Origin: Chelonobacter oris
GTDB lineage: Bacteria; Pseudomonadota; Gammaproteobacteria; Enterobacterales; Pasteurellaceae
DNA length: 64,000 bases
Direction: 5' to 3'
Assembly: GCF_000772535.1 (NCBI RefSeq)
Contig: NZ_JSUM01000003.1
Location: 186,001 to 250,000, forward strand
The position numbers were made by a program, and so were the translations under genes. The notes below the pieces were generated by a model that was not told the origin of the DNA, ran no database searches, and worked only from the letters and a program-made list of their open reading frames with translations. Positions 36,073 through 45,422 of the stretch are shown piece by piece (within the stretch, counting starts at the first letter, position 1; each line of letters opens with the position of its first letter).

Positions 36073-38120
36073 GGTAATGCGATTCCTGTGTCGGTTTGGT
36101 TATTTGAGGATGTTTGTCCGAAAGTGCGGTCGACTTTCAGGATGAAAGCGTAGGCAGAGGCACTGCGCATAATGCGGTTGAACCTGCCGTAACCGCCGGC
36201 ATGGCCGCCGTGATTTTCAACGGTCAGTAAAATCGGATTTTGGCCGGTGTTGTAGCGACGAAGTTTGGTGATGTATTTCAGACTTTCCCAAAACGGCGTG
36301 CGACTGTCTTGTGCCGCCGCCATCACCAGAATTGAGGGATAGGCTTGCGGGCGGATATTGTCGTGGGGAGAATAGCTTTGGATATAGTGATAGTCCGACA
36401 AGCGGCGAATATCTCCCCATTCTTCGATTTCCGAGGCGACGGCGGAATGCGGATCCGCCAATACGGTCAGCATATCCAAAAACGGCACTTGCAGCACCGC
36501 CGCACGAAACAGGTGCGGCGCTTGATTGATTGCGGCTGCCACCAGCAAGCCGCCCGCACTTTCTGCTAACGCATAAGTGCGGTTTGTGTCGGCATAACCG
36601 GCTTGTTGTAACCAAGCTGCGGTATCGATAAAATCCTGAATACTGTTCTTTTTATTCAGCGCCCGTCCTTGTTCGTGCCAGTGTTCTCCCAACTCACCGC
36701 CGCCGCGGACATGGGCAACGGCATAGACGAATCCGCGATCCAACAGGCTGCGGTACGCCGTGCCGTAAACCGATTGCATACTGAAACCGTATGCACCGTA
36801 TGCGGTGAGCAGCAACGGATTTTTGCCGTGTTTAAATAACGATTTCTTATAGATGACGGTAAGCGGGATTTGTGTGCCGTCCTGTGCGGTCACCGTGTGG
36901 TATTCACTTTGATAGTCGTCCGCTTCGGCGGCAAACGGTGTAAGCCATTTTTGGGTACGCAAATTGAATTGCACTTGGCTTTTCGGGGTGGTGAACGCAC
37001 TGTAATTCATCGACAATATTTCGCCGTCCATACCTTCGCCGTGTTGAATGGAAACGGTGTAATTAGCATCGGGAAACGGGATTTGCGCAAGCGATTGCGG
37101 TGTATTTTTCACACGGTAATACAGATGGGCAATGCCGGCATGACGCACGTTAAAAATTTCGTAATCTTTTAAAATGACAAAGCTGTCAAATGTTTTTTCC
37201 ATTTCGGGCTGATAGTGCGGTTTCCACACTGCCTGAGCGGATTCGGCATAGAACAGCTCAAAATTCGGACGCTGCCGGTTACTGCGGATATAAAAACCGT
37301 TTTCGCTATGATCAAGGTAGTATTCATGTTGTGCTTTTCGCTCAAGAAACGTCAGTAGGCGGGCGCCGGGTTCGTTCAGATCCAATAGTCTGGCTTCAGA
37401 CTGATTTATACCGTTAACGGTCAGAATCAAATATTGTTTAGACGAGGATAGCGACAAACTTAAATAGACCTGCGGATCCGCTTCCCGATAAATCAAGGTT
37501 TCTTGAGTTTGAGTGGGGGCTTCGACAAGCGTATGCCGTACTAGACCAACCACGTTTAAATCGGCGGGATCTTTTTTCAGATAATAAAAAGTGCGGCTGT
37601 CCTGCGCCCAAACCGCTTCGCCGTTGCTGTAAACCCCGTCAAGTGCGGTTGTGGTCTGTGTTTGTAAATCACGTACTGAAAGACGGTAGACTTCATTGCC
37701 GACGATATCTTCGGCGATCAGGGCATAGCGGTTATCGGGTGAAATCATCGGCGTATTGAGTTGATAATAAGCATGGTTTTTTGCCTGTTGACTGCCGTCA
37801 ATCACCATTTCCCACTGGTGGTTTGCCGCCGAACGCCGCTCAACGTGCGGATAACGGCCGTGATATGTGCGGCGGTAGCGGTAGCCCTTCTCCTGCCATT
37901 CGGTTTGGTTGGATTGGGATTGCAGTCGCTGTTTCATTTCGGCAATAAGTTGTTTGCTCAAAGCTTGCTCCGAGGCCATAAATTCTCGGCTGTGTTGATT
38001 TTCTTGTTCGACCAATTCCCGGACGGCCTGTTGATCCGCTTGTTGTTGAATCCATGCCTCAGGATCGGCATGAAGAGAGCCGCTGAACAACAGCGTAATA
38101 AGAAATAAATAGGACTTCAT
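36069..38120 (-). CDS. Secreted S9-family (oligopeptidase B-like) serine peptidase
   Basis: 683 residues. Sec signal peptide (MKSYLFLITLLFSGSLHA/DPE), then the prolyl-oligopeptidase layout: beta-propeller (about residues 70-400) and C-terminal alpha/beta hydrolase. Catalytic set visible: Ser521 in YALAESAGGLLVAAAINQ, Asp in MAAAQDSRTPFWESLKY, His637 in ENHGGHAGGYGRF. Typical oligopeptidase B has GGSAGG, here AESAGG, and is normally cytoplasmic; this one looks periplasmic or secreted. It starts 2 bp after chaN and overlaps the receptor gene, firmly inside the haem operon. A role in trimming host haemoprotein peptides is a guess. Confidence 0.82.
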   Translation of the reverse strand: MKSYLFLITLLFSGSLHADPEAWIQQQADQQAVRELVEQENQHSREFMASEQALSKQLIAEMKQRLQSQSNQTEWQEKGYRYRRTYHGRYPHVERRSAANHQWEMVIDGSQQAKNHAYYQLNTPMISPDNRYALIAEDIVGNEVYRLSVRDLQTQTTTALDGVYSNGEAVWAQDSRTFYYLKKDPADLNVVGLVRHTLVEAPTQTQETLIYREADPQVYLSLSLSSSKQYLILTVNGINQSEARLLDLNEPGARLLTFLERKAQHEYYLDHSENGFYIRSNRQRPNFELFYAESAQAVWKPHYQPEMEKTFDSFVILKDYEIFNVRHAGIAHLYYRVKNTPQSLAQIPFPDANYTVSIQHGEGMDGEILSMNYSAFTTPKSQVQFNLRTQKWLTPFAAEADDYQSEYHTVTAQDGTQIPLTVIYKKSLFKHGKNPLLLTAYGAYGFSMQSVYGTAYRSLLDRGFVYAVAHVRGGGELGEHWHEQGRALNKKNSIQDFIDTAAWLQQAGYADTNRTYALAESAGGLLVAAAINQAPHLFRAAVLQVPFLDMLTVLADPHSAVASEIEEWGDIRRLSDYHYIQSYSPHDNIRPQAYPSILVMAAAQDSRTPFWESLKYITKLRRYNTGQNPILLTVENHGGHAGGYGRFNRIMRSASAYAFILKVDRTFGQTSSNNQTDTGIALP

Positions 38121-38122
38121 GC

Positions 38123-38959
38123 TTACAGTTCCCAACGATAATCCGCATCGGCGGCGGAAACGGACGATTTATCGTCCGTCATGATAATCACACGGTAATG
38201 CGGTTGTCGGTAATCGTCCAAATGAAGCGGAATGCCGATAGATTTACTGACATGGTGGCGACCGCCGATAAACAGGATAGGTTGCGGATAATTGATCAAT
38301 ACTTCCGCCATACGCCGATCTTTGAATTGTTGTATGCTGACCAACACATCGACAAATTCCAAATCGGCAGCTAAGCGGTGAGACTGTTTGATCAGCTTGC
38401 CAAGTCGGTTTTTGACCGTTTGTGAGGTTGATTTTTCCCCTTGTAACGGATATGCGCCCTGCATAATGGTATTGATTTCATCACGGTGTAAATTAGCGCC
38501 GTAGATTGTCATTGTCGATTTTGCCAAATAGCGGATTAATCGGCGATATTGCTTCCAATCCCATTTTTTATCCCAATGCAGCCATGTTGCGATTCGATTT
38601 TCGTCATTTTCATTGAGGGTACGAATTTTCTGTTGTGCGGCAGTAAGTTGCGGTTGTGAGGCGGAGTCAAACATTTCCAGCGCAACGCTTTTAAGCCGTG
38701 CCGTCTTTTCCAATTGTCGAATCAAACGCAGTTCGGCGTCATGGTGTTCTATCCGATCATGGTTTTCCCCCAATAAAATGATCGGCGAGCGGCTCAGTTT
38801 TTCCGCCAGTTCAGGCAGACTGATATAGCGCTGTTGCTGAATATCGAAAATTTTATCGCCGGTGAGAGCCGCTTCACGCAGCGGCAAATCGGCACATCCG
38901 CTCAAGAGGGCAAACAACACGGCTACGGCAATATAAACCGCACTTTTACATAACTTCAT
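38123..38959 (-). CDS. ChaN-family haem-binding lipoprotein
   Basis: 278 residues. Lipoprotein signal (MKLCKSAVYIAVAVLFALL then SGC lipobox, Cys about 22), followed by a ChaN domain (PF04187): SPIILLGENHDRIEHHDAEL, SVALEMFDSASQ, ILFIGGRHHVSKSIGIPLHL. ChaN proteins bind stacked haems and are Fur-regulated in Campylobacter; Pseudomonas PhuW is related. Much longer frames reach 39133 but cross the Fur box, so ATG 38959 at the lipoprotein signal is chosen; its ribosome site is weak. First gene of the eleven-gene haem operon. Confidence 0.85.
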   Translation of the reverse strand: MKLCKSAVYIAVAVLFALLSGCADLPLREAALTGDKIFDIQQQRYISLPELAEKLSRSPIILLGENHDRIEHHDAELRLIRQLEKTARLKSVALEMFDSASQPQLTAAQQKIRTLNENDENRIATWLHWDKKWDWKQYRRLIRYLAKSTMTIYGANLHRDEINTIMQGAYPLQGEKSTSQTVKNRLGKLIKQSHRLAADLEFVDVLVSIQQFKDRRMAEVLINYPQPILFIGGRHHVSKSIGIPLHLDDYRQPHYRVIIMTDDKSSVSAADADYRWEL

Positions 38960-38978
38960 CTGTTTTAAAATATTTTTA

Positions 38979-39003
38979 TTGATAATGAGAGCGATTATTA
39001 TTA
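38979..39003. promoter_or_regulatory. Fur box in the divergent haem promoter region
   Basis: GATAATGAGAGCGATTATT at 38981-38999 aligns with the Fur consensus GATAATGATAATCATTATC at about 13 of 19 positions, in the 107-bp space between chaN (minus) and hutW (plus). Iron-bound Fur would repress both directions. Confidence 0.72.
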
Positions 39004-39024
39004 ATATTTGCAACCTTAAGTCAA
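38996..39024 (-). promoter_or_regulatory. Putative promoter of the haem-uptake operon
   Basis: TTGACT (-35, 39024-39019), 17-base spacer, ATAATA (-10, 39001-38996), with the Fur box covering the -10 and start region. Confidence 0.55.
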
Positions 39025-39066
39025 GCTGGTTGTTGTCATTTTTTAATTTAATTGGAAAAAATAAAT

Positions 39067-40383
39067 ATGGCGTTTGATATTGAACCGTTTTTTGCCGATA
39101 CGGGCGAACAGCCTTTTCCGTCCAGAAAGGCAACGATGCCTTGGGGCGACAGCCGTGTATTTGCGGCAGATAAAATCCGGCAACAATGGGCGGCGATTAG
39201 CGAGAGTGAAGCGGAAAAACGCAAACGGGTTTTATATTTGCATATTCCGTTTTGCGAAACGCACTGCAAATTTTGTGGTTTTTATCAAAACCGTTATGAC
39301 GCAGAAGCCGCACAGAAATACACCGATTTTCTCTGTCGGGAAATTGAACAGGAAAGCATAAAGAACGTCTATCAAAAGAGACCGATTCAGGCGGTTTATT
39401 TTGGCGGCGGCACACCGACAGCACTGTCTGCACAGCAGCTTTTTGTTATTTTGACCATACTGAAACAGGCTTTTCCGTTGGCAAAAGATTGTGAAATCAC
39501 GATTGAAACCCGAATTTCAGCTGAAAATAAAGAAAAATTGGCGGCATGTTTTGACGGTGGTGCAAACCGCATTTCAATCGGACTGCAAACCTTTGATACC
39601 CACATTCGCCGTTCATTAGGGCGAAAGTCGTCCGAACGGCAGGCAATCGATTTTATCGAGTATCTGCTGGCGTTGGATCAGGGGGCGATCGTTTGTGATC
39701 TATTGTTCGGTTTGCCGAAGCAAACGATGGAAACCTTGCGGCATGACATTGAATTGATTGAATCCTTGCAGATGGACGGAGTGGATTTGTATGCGCTCAA
39801 TGTATTGCCGAACACGATTTTAGGCAAAGCGGTTGCCAATAACCGCGTGACGGTTGCCGACTTTTCCGAACGGGCGGCATTTTATCGGGCTGGCGGTGAG
39901 CAGTTGGCACAATACCACTGGCATCAAATCAGTAACAGCCACTGGGCAAGAGGCGGCAGAGAGCGCAATCTCTATAATCTGTGGGTGAAAGACAATGCCG
40001 ATTGTCTGGCTTTCGGCTGTGGTGCCGGCGGCAATATCGGGTGTTGGAGCTTTATGCAGCAGCGCAAGCTTGATGATTATTATACGCAAGTCGCCATGCG
40101 GCAAAAACCGATTGCGATGCTGTTGCAGCGCCCCGCTTATGCACAGCGGAGTGCATTGGTGCAGGGCGGAATCGAAAAAGGTACACTGCACTGTTCCCGA
40201 CTTTTCAGTAAACAAGAACTGGCAACGCTTGAACCGCTGTTTGAGCAATGGCAAAAGTGCGGTTTGTGCCGCTATCTCAAGGTGAATTCGGACTTCACTA
40301 CGCTCGAGCTGACCACCGCCGGACGGTTTTGGGCAAGTCGTCTATTGACCGCATTACAAACTTTTATTCAATCGAGGGCATAA
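39067..40383 (+). CDS. hutW: Haem anaerobic degradation radical SAM methyltransferase ChuW/HutW
   Basis: 438 residues, HemW-like class C radical SAM protein. [4Fe-4S] motif CxxxCxxC in LHIPFCETHCKFCGFY near residue 60, AVYFGGGTPTALS, SIGLQTFDTHIRRSLGR, LLFGLPKQTMET. E. coli O157 ChuW uses SAM to methylate and open haem without oxygen, releasing iron. ATG 39067 is used; GGAAAAA lies 8-10 bases upstream. First of hutWXZ, divergent from the uptake operon across the Fur box. Confidence 0.9.
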   Translation: MAFDIEPFFADTGEQPFPSRKATMPWGDSRVFAADKIRQQWAAISESEAEKRKRVLYLHIPFCETHCKFCGFYQNRYDAEAAQKYTDFLCREIEQESIKNVYQKRPIQAVYFGGGTPTALSAQQLFVILTILKQAFPLAKDCEITIETRISAENKEKLAACFDGGANRISIGLQTFDTHIRRSLGRKSSERQAIDFIEYLLALDQGAIVCDLLFGLPKQTMETLRHDIELIESLQMDGVDLYALNVLPNTILGKAVANNRVTVADFSERAAFYRAGGEQLAQYHWHQISNSHWARGGRERNLYNLWVKDNADCLAFGCGAGGNIGCWSFMQQRKLDDYYTQVAMRQKPIAMLLQRPAYAQRSALVQGGIEKGTLHCSRLFSKQELATLEPLFEQWQKCGLCRYLKVNSDFTTLELTTAGRFWASRLLTALQTFIQSRA

Positions 40384-40388
40384 CGAAT

Positions 40389-40865
40389 ATGGATTTGACG
40401 CAATTACAACAGAAATTGCAACAAGAGCAGCCGATGGTGCTGGAAGCATTTGCCGAACAATATCAAGTAACATTGCACGATATTTTATCAGCTTTGGGCT
40501 GTAAGATGATTGCCGGTGAACATATTGACCGAATTTGGCATGAGATCACCGAATGGGATACTATGACATTGATTGTCCATACGACGGACGGCATCTGGGA
40601 GTGGAGCGGTAAACTGCCGAGCGGCACTTATCGGCACGGCTATTTCAATTTACGTGCCAAGAGCGGTTTATCAGGGCATATTAAATTTGCCAATTGCGCC
40701 CGCATCGCATTTTTAAAGCGGGAGTTTATGGGCAGTGACACCGCTTGCGTGATTTTTTTGAATCAACGGGGAAATGCCATCTGCAAAATCTTTGTCGGCA
40801 GGGATTCACATCGCCGATTATTGGCGGATCAACTGGCGCACTTTGAACACATGCAGCAGTATTAG
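40389..40865 (+). CDS. hutX: Intracellular haem-carrier protein HutX
   Basis: 158 residues, HutX/ChuX family. Cytoplasmic haem binder that hands haem to HutZ and protects against free haem. Seen: ITEWDTMTLIVHTTDGIWEW, LPSGTYRHGYFNLRAKSGLSGHI, and FVGRDSHRRLLADQLAHFE. Starts 5 bp after hutW. Confidence 0.9.
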   Translation: MDLTQLQQKLQQEQPMVLEAFAEQYQVTLHDILSALGCKMIAGEHIDRIWHEITEWDTMTLIVHTTDGIWEWSGKLPSGTYRHGYFNLRAKSGLSGHIKFANCARIAFLKREFMGSDTACVIFLNQRGNAICKIFVGRDSHRRLLADQLAHFEHMQQY

Positions 40866-40923
40866 TCAGGCATTTTCCGACAGTGAAAGTGCGGTTTTAT
40901 TGAGAGGATTTAGAGGAAACAAC

Positions 40924-41463
40924 ATGGCAGATCGTCAAGAGCGGTTGCAAAACCGATTGGGGCCGGAAGTACAACAAATGAAACGGCAGTGTCGAACACT
41001 GCTATTGGCAACGGTTGATGAAGAGGGGAATCCGAACGTCAGCTACGCTCCTTTTGTGTTGAACACGCGCGGTTATTATGTCTTTATTTCCGATATTGCA
41101 CGCCATGCACGCAATTTAAAAGCGTGCAACAAAGTATCATTAATGCTGATTGAAGACGAATCCGACTGCCGTCAGATTTTTGCCCGTCGCCGTTTGTCAT
41201 TTGATGCAACCGCCGAAATCGTGGCTTGCGACAGTGAGGAGTGGATACGGGGGACAAATGCGTTGGCCGAACGGCACGGTGAAGTGGTAACGCATTTGAC
41301 GGCAATGCAGGATTTCACCTTGTTCAATTTAATTCCTGAACAAGGGCTTTTCGTCAAAGGTTTCGGGCAGGCGTTTAAAGTCAGCCCCGATGATCTGGTC
41401 GGTGCGATTCATTTGCAGCAAGGGCATCTGCAACGAGACAGCGTAGAATCCGACCCCCTTTGA
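40924..41463 (+). CDS. hutZ: Haem-degrading protein HutZ
   Basis: 179 residues, FMN-binding split-barrel (pyridoxamine-phosphate-oxidase-like) fold. In Vibrio HutZ cleaves haem with oxygen; here it would complement the anaerobic HutW. Seen: RTLLLATVDEEGNPNVSYAP, YYVFISDIARHARNL, FTLFNLIPEQGLFVKGFGQAF with a haem-ligand-type His region near the C-terminus (HLTAMQDF). AGGAAAC lies before the ATG; 58 bp after hutX with an uptake sequence between. Convergent with mrcB. Confidence 0.88.
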   Translation: MADRQERLQNRLGPEVQQMKRQCRTLLLATVDEEGNPNVSYAPFVLNTRGYYVFISDIARHARNLKACNKVSLMLIEDESDCRQIFARRRLSFDATAEIVACDSEEWIRGTNALAERHGEVVTHLTAMQDFTLFNLIPEQGLFVKGFGQAFKVSPDDLVGAIHLQQGHLQRDSVESDPL

Positions 41464-41481
41464 GCCGGACAAGTCGACAGC

Positions 41482-43896
41482 TTATCGGCTCGGTTGCGCA
41501 TCTTCCACCGGTGCGGGTGTATCTGACTGATTCAGATCCAGTGCGTCCCAGACGCTTTGCTGTTTTTCAATCTGTGCTCTGACCGCACTTGGTGTCGGGG
41601 CATTGGTTGTCGGGTTGGCTCCGCTCGCAACTTGCGCCGAGGAGGCGCAAAAATTCTGGTTTTTATTGATCCAAACCGGAATGGTTCGTGTGCCGGCGCA
41701 ATGCCAACCGCCGTAGCTGTTGATGCCGATCCATTGAATCGTTTCCGATTTTGACAGGTTCAACCGTGTCGGCGGAATCAGCCTCAGATAATCTTGATAA
41801 ACCGTTAATGCGCCGCTTGCGCCGGTCAGACCGGTTTTGCCGTTGTTATCCCGACCGAGCCAAACCGTTGTGACATTTTCGCCGTCAATGCCGACAAACC
41901 AAGTGTCGCGCGCATCGTTGGTGGTGCCGGTTTTGCCCGCCAGTCGGTAGCGGGCGAAGTCTTGCTGTAAGCGGCGTCCAGTGCCGCGTTCGACAGCTTG
42001 CTGCATGGCATACAGTGTTTGAATCGCCGCTTCTTCCGGCACGACCTGTTCCGGAGTGAACGCCCGTTGATAAACGGCTTCTCCGTTACGTAGGAATACC
42101 CCTTCAATCGAAGAAAGCGCGATTTTTTTGCCGTCATTGGCGATCACTTGATATAACTTGGTGACATCATAAGGGGAGATTGAGTAAGAGCCGAGTAACA
42201 TAGCCGGCACTTTTGGAATTTTGATTTGATCCCAGCCCATAGCTTGTTGGACATCAATTATCTTATCCAAGCCGACTTTCATGCCGATATTGACGGTCGG
42301 CACATTCAATGAGCGTGCCAGCGCATCAACCAGCATCACCGAGCCGCTGAATTTATTGTCATAATTACGCGGCTGCCAATCGGCGCTGCCTTTGATTTTG
42401 ATTGTTAACGGGCGGTTTTCCACCGCAGTGTTCAGGCGGAACGTTTCGGGATCGCTCAGGGCGGCTAAATAAACGGACGGCTTCACTAAAGAACCGATCT
42501 GCCGTTGTGAACGCAATGCCCGATTAAAGCCGGCATATTTTGTTTGTACGCCGCCGACCATCGCCAACACGGCACCGTTGCGGTAATCGGCAATCACTAT
42601 TGCCGATTCCAAATCCCCGATTTTCTGCTTAAGTTTCAACTGCTGTACGGCGTTGATCAACGCTTGTTCGGCGGCACGCTGTTTATGGCTGTCCAACGTG
42701 GTGAAAATGCGGGCGCCGGAGAGATTGTTGGCTTTGGTTTCACCTAATTGTTGTTGCAGATCTTGTTGTAACAGCTGCATAAAGGCCGGTTGGGCTTTAT
42801 TGATTGAACCGCGGGTTTGCACGCCGAGCGGGCGTTCGCTTAATAATTGATACAGTTTTTGATCGATAATCGCGTGTTCAAGCATTGCTTTCAACACCAC
42901 ATTGCGCCGTTGTAACGCATTATTCGGATTACGCCACGGGTTGTATAATGAAGGCCCTTTCACCATGCCGACTAACAACGCGATTTGATCAAGGCTGATT
43001 TCCTGCACCGGACGGCCGAAGAAAAACTGGCTTGCCAACGCAAAGCCGTGAATTTGGGTGTCGCCGTCTTGTGCCAGATAAACCTCGTTCAAATAGGTTT
43101 CCAGAATGCGGTTTTTATCATAGCGCGCGTCCATCAGCACGGCCATTAGGGCTTCGTTAACCTTGCGGCTCAGGCTGCGCTCGTTGCTTAAAAACAGATT
43201 TTTGACCAGTTGTTGAGTTAAGGTACTGCCGCCTTGTACGGTTTGGCCGGCTTGGATATTGGTGATCAGCGCCCGTGTAATCCCGAGCAAGCTGACGCCG
43301 TCATGTTCGTAAAAACGGCGATCTTCGATTAACAGTAAGGTGTCGATCAACAAACGCGGATACTGGTGCAGTGGGGTTGCCAGTCGATCTTCATTATTGG
43401 ATTGCAGCATGGCGATTAATTTGGGGTCGAAACGAAATTCATCGACGGCACGGCGATTGACCAGATCTTCAATGACGCTCAGCTTGTCCTGCTTGAAACG
43501 CAAACGCAGAACCCGTTGCGGCTCGGCATGATCCGGAAAAGGGAATGCTCGCCGAATCATTACAATAGTCTCATCTTCAATTTTAAAATCTCCCGGCGTA
43601 CCGAGCAGATTGGTTTGACGGTAACCGTTGTCCAGCAGCCGGTTTTTAATGCTGTCCAGTGTCGGGGCGTCCGATTGGCGTATGTTTTCGATACGGCCGT
43701 ACACTTCGGCCGGTAATTGCCACAGTTTGCCGTCCATTTTAGAACGGATTTGCCCGTCCAGATAAATAAGATAAAACACGGTGCAACAAAGTGCGGTAAA
43801 GCCGACTTTCAGCCCGAACATCAGGCAATTGTGGCGGGTAAAGCGTATTTGGGGGCATTTGCCCGCAGGGGATTTTGCTTTTTTGGCTGTCGTCAT
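41482..43896 (-). CDS. mrcB: Penicillin-binding protein 1B (bifunctional peptidoglycan synthase)
   Basis: 804 residues. One membrane anchor (about 28-48), UvrB-like UB2H domain, glycosyltransferase (EDRRFYEHDGVSLLGITRA with catalytic Glu; GGSTLTQQLVKNLFLS) and transpeptidase with SLVK (nucleophile Ser), SLN (RSLNVP) and KTGTTND motifs. Builds and cross-links glycan strands on the periplasmic face. About 40 residues shorter than E. coli PBP1B at the N-terminus. A Gln/Pro-rich tail ends it. May follow yfcH (78 bp). Confidence 0.95.
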   Translation of the reverse strand: MTTAKKAKSPAGKCPQIRFTRHNCLMFGLKVGFTALCCTVFYLIYLDGQIRSKMDGKLWQLPAEVYGRIENIRQSDAPTLDSIKNRLLDNGYRQTNLLGTPGDFKIEDETIVMIRRAFPFPDHAEPQRVLRLRFKQDKLSVIEDLVNRRAVDEFRFDPKLIAMLQSNNEDRLATPLHQYPRLLIDTLLLIEDRRFYEHDGVSLLGITRALITNIQAGQTVQGGSTLTQQLVKNLFLSNERSLSRKVNEALMAVLMDARYDKNRILETYLNEVYLAQDGDTQIHGFALASQFFFGRPVQEISLDQIALLVGMVKGPSLYNPWRNPNNALQRRNVVLKAMLEHAIIDQKLYQLLSERPLGVQTRGSINKAQPAFMQLLQQDLQQQLGETKANNLSGARIFTTLDSHKQRAAEQALINAVQQLKLKQKIGDLESAIVIADYRNGAVLAMVGGVQTKYAGFNRALRSQRQIGSLVKPSVYLAALSDPETFRLNTAVENRPLTIKIKGSADWQPRNYDNKFSGSVMLVDALARSLNVPTVNIGMKVGLDKIIDVQQAMGWDQIKIPKVPAMLLGSYSISPYDVTKLYQVIANDGKKIALSSIEGVFLRNGEAVYQRAFTPEQVVPEEAAIQTLYAMQQAVERGTGRRLQQDFARYRLAGKTGTTNDARDTWFVGIDGENVTTVWLGRDNNGKTGLTGASGALTVYQDYLRLIPPTRLNLSKSETIQWIGINSYGGWHCAGTRTIPVWINKNQNFCASSAQVASGANPTTNAPTPSAVRAQIEKQQSVWDALDLNQSDTPAPVEDAQPSR

Positions 43897-43973
43897 GCGT
43901 TTCGGTTTCTTATGCGTAAATAGAGAAAAATTGTACCATAGCCGCCTTAAGAAACCGTAATAATAATCCGTAG

Positions 43974-44873
43974 TCAGTTGCCATTTTTAATACAGTCGGC
44001 TAGAGCGTCGTCGATTTTGTCAAAGCGGAACTCAAATCCGGCTTTCAGTAAACGGCACGGCAGAATATTTTGGCTGTCGAGCAATAATTGTGCGCGCTCG
44101 CCGAAAACCAGTTTCAGCATAAATTCAGGCACTAAAGCAAAGTGCGGTCGCGTGAGGATTTTCCCCAATGTGCGGTTAAATTCACGGTTGCGCACCGGAT
44201 TCGGGCTGCAAAAATTGAAGGCACCTTCACAGGTCGGGTGATTGAGCAAAAATTCGATGGCGGCAACCATGTCGTGCAGATGAATCCACGCCCAGTATTG
44301 TTTGCCCGATCCCAGCTTTCCGCCCAAACCGCACTTGTATAACGGCAACATTTTTGTCAAGGCACCGCCGCGGGTGGAGAGAACGTTGGCGGTGCGAATC
44401 AGGCAGGTTCGACTGTCGGCTTGACGGGCGGCATGTTCCCACGCCGCACAAAGGCGGGCGGGGAATTGCGATCCTTTCGGGTTCTCTTCACTGACCGCAC
44501 TTTCGCCGTTGTCGCCGTAATAGCCGACCGCCGAACCGGAAATAAAACTATGCGGCGGGTTTTTACCGGCATTGATTAATTCGGTCAGGCGTTCGGTGAT
44601 TTTAACCCGACTGTCGATCAAGCGTTTTTTTTGCTCGTCTGTCCAAGCGTTGTCAAAAATCGGTTCGCCGGCAAGGTTGATCACGGCATCATAGTGATCG
44701 AAATTGGAATAGCTGTTCAACGTCGGGACAAAATCGATATCCAGCCCTTTGAAGCGGGAGCGGGCACGTTCGGGATTGCGTGTTAACAATGTCAATTCAT
44801 GACCTTGTGCGAGTAAAGCGCGGGTCAACGGTTGCCCGACTAAGCCTGTACCACCGGTAATAAATAATTTCAT
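43974..44873 (-). CDS. TIGR01777-family NAD(P)-dependent epimerase (YfcH-like)
   Basis: 299 residues. N-terminal Rossmann nucleotide site MKLFITGGTGLVGQPLTRAL, NLAGEPIFDNAWTDEQKK, SGSAVGYYGDNGE with the SDR Tyr region, and a C-terminal DUF1731 segment (PHFALVPEFMLKLVFGE, QNILPCRLLKAGFEF). It resembles E. coli YfcH and plant SulA; substrate unknown. Lies 29 bp after argR. Confidence 0.85.
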   Translation of the reverse strand: MKLFITGGTGLVGQPLTRALLAQGHELTLLTRNPERARSRFKGLDIDFVPTLNSYSNFDHYDAVINLAGEPIFDNAWTDEQKKRLIDSRVKITERLTELINAGKNPPHSFISGSAVGYYGDNGESAVSEENPKGSQFPARLCAAWEHAARQADSRTCLIRTANVLSTRGGALTKMLPLYKCGLGGKLGSGKQYWAWIHLHDMVAAIEFLLNHPTCEGAFNFCSPNPVRNREFNRTLGKILTRPHFALVPEFMLKLVFGERAQLLLDSQNILPCRLLKAGFEFRFDKIDDALADCIKNGN

Positions 44874-44901
44874 CGTAGCCTCCTGTGTGCCGAAGAGAAA
44901 A

Positions 44902-45372
44902 TTATAGAGATGTTTCGAACAAGTGTTGAATGTTAGACATCAATTGCGCCATCTCGGTTCCGCGTGTCGGGGTGACAAATACGGTATCGTCGCCGGCAAT
45001 CGTCCCCAGAATGCCGTCGTTTTTGCCGATGGAATCCAACAGCCGGGCGATCAATTGCGCACCGCCCGGACTGGTGCGGATCACGATCACCGCCGCATTG
45101 TAATCAATATCCAGTACCAGATTTTTTAACGGGCTGCTGGTGTTGGGCAGGCTTAATTCCGGCGGCAGACAGTAGACCGTCTGCATTTTGGAATTGCGGA
45201 TTCGTACCGCCCCGAATTTTGCCAGCATACGGGATATTTTCGATTGATTCACCTGATTGAAACCCATGTGTTGCAGTGCTGCAACGATTTCGCTTTGTGA
45301 AGCGTATTTTTCTTCTGCCAGCAAATTGCGAAAGGCATAGGTCAGTGAGTCGTTTTTGTTTTCAATATTCAT
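44902..45372 (-). CDS. argR: Arginine repressor
   Basis: 156 residues, as in E. coli. N-terminal winged helix ([28 protein letters not shown]) and C-terminal hexamerisation/arginine-binding domain ([16 protein letters not shown] with the conserved paired Asp). Represses arginine synthesis genes. Divergent from mdh, an arrangement shared with E. coli. Confidence 0.95.
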   Translation of the reverse strand: MNIENKNDSLTYAFRNLLAEEKYASQSEIVAALQHMGFNQVNQSKISRMLAKFGAVRIRNSKMQTVYCLPPELSLPNTSSPLKNLVLDIDYNAAVIVIRTSPGGAQLIARLLDSIGKNDGILGTIAGDDTVFVTPTRGTEMAQLMSNIQHLFETSL

Positions 45373-45385
45373 TAAATAGCGTCTC

Positions 45386-45422
45386 TATGCAGAAAATTTG
45401 CATAGATAGTGCATATTCTTCA
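45386..45422. promoter_or_regulatory. Candidate ARG boxes in the argR/mdh intergenic region
   Basis: The palindrome TATGCAGAAAATTTGCATA (45386-45404) is followed by GTGCATATTCTTCAG. Both resemble degenerate ArgR half-sites (TGAAT....ATTCA) arranged in tandem 15-25 bases upstream of argR, where autoregulation is expected. Spacing is one base off the consensus. Confidence 0.4.

Noticed and set aside
38960-39133. N-terminal extension of the ChaN lipoprotein by 58 residues
   Set aside because: It would run through the promoter and Fur box and bury the lipoprotein signal.
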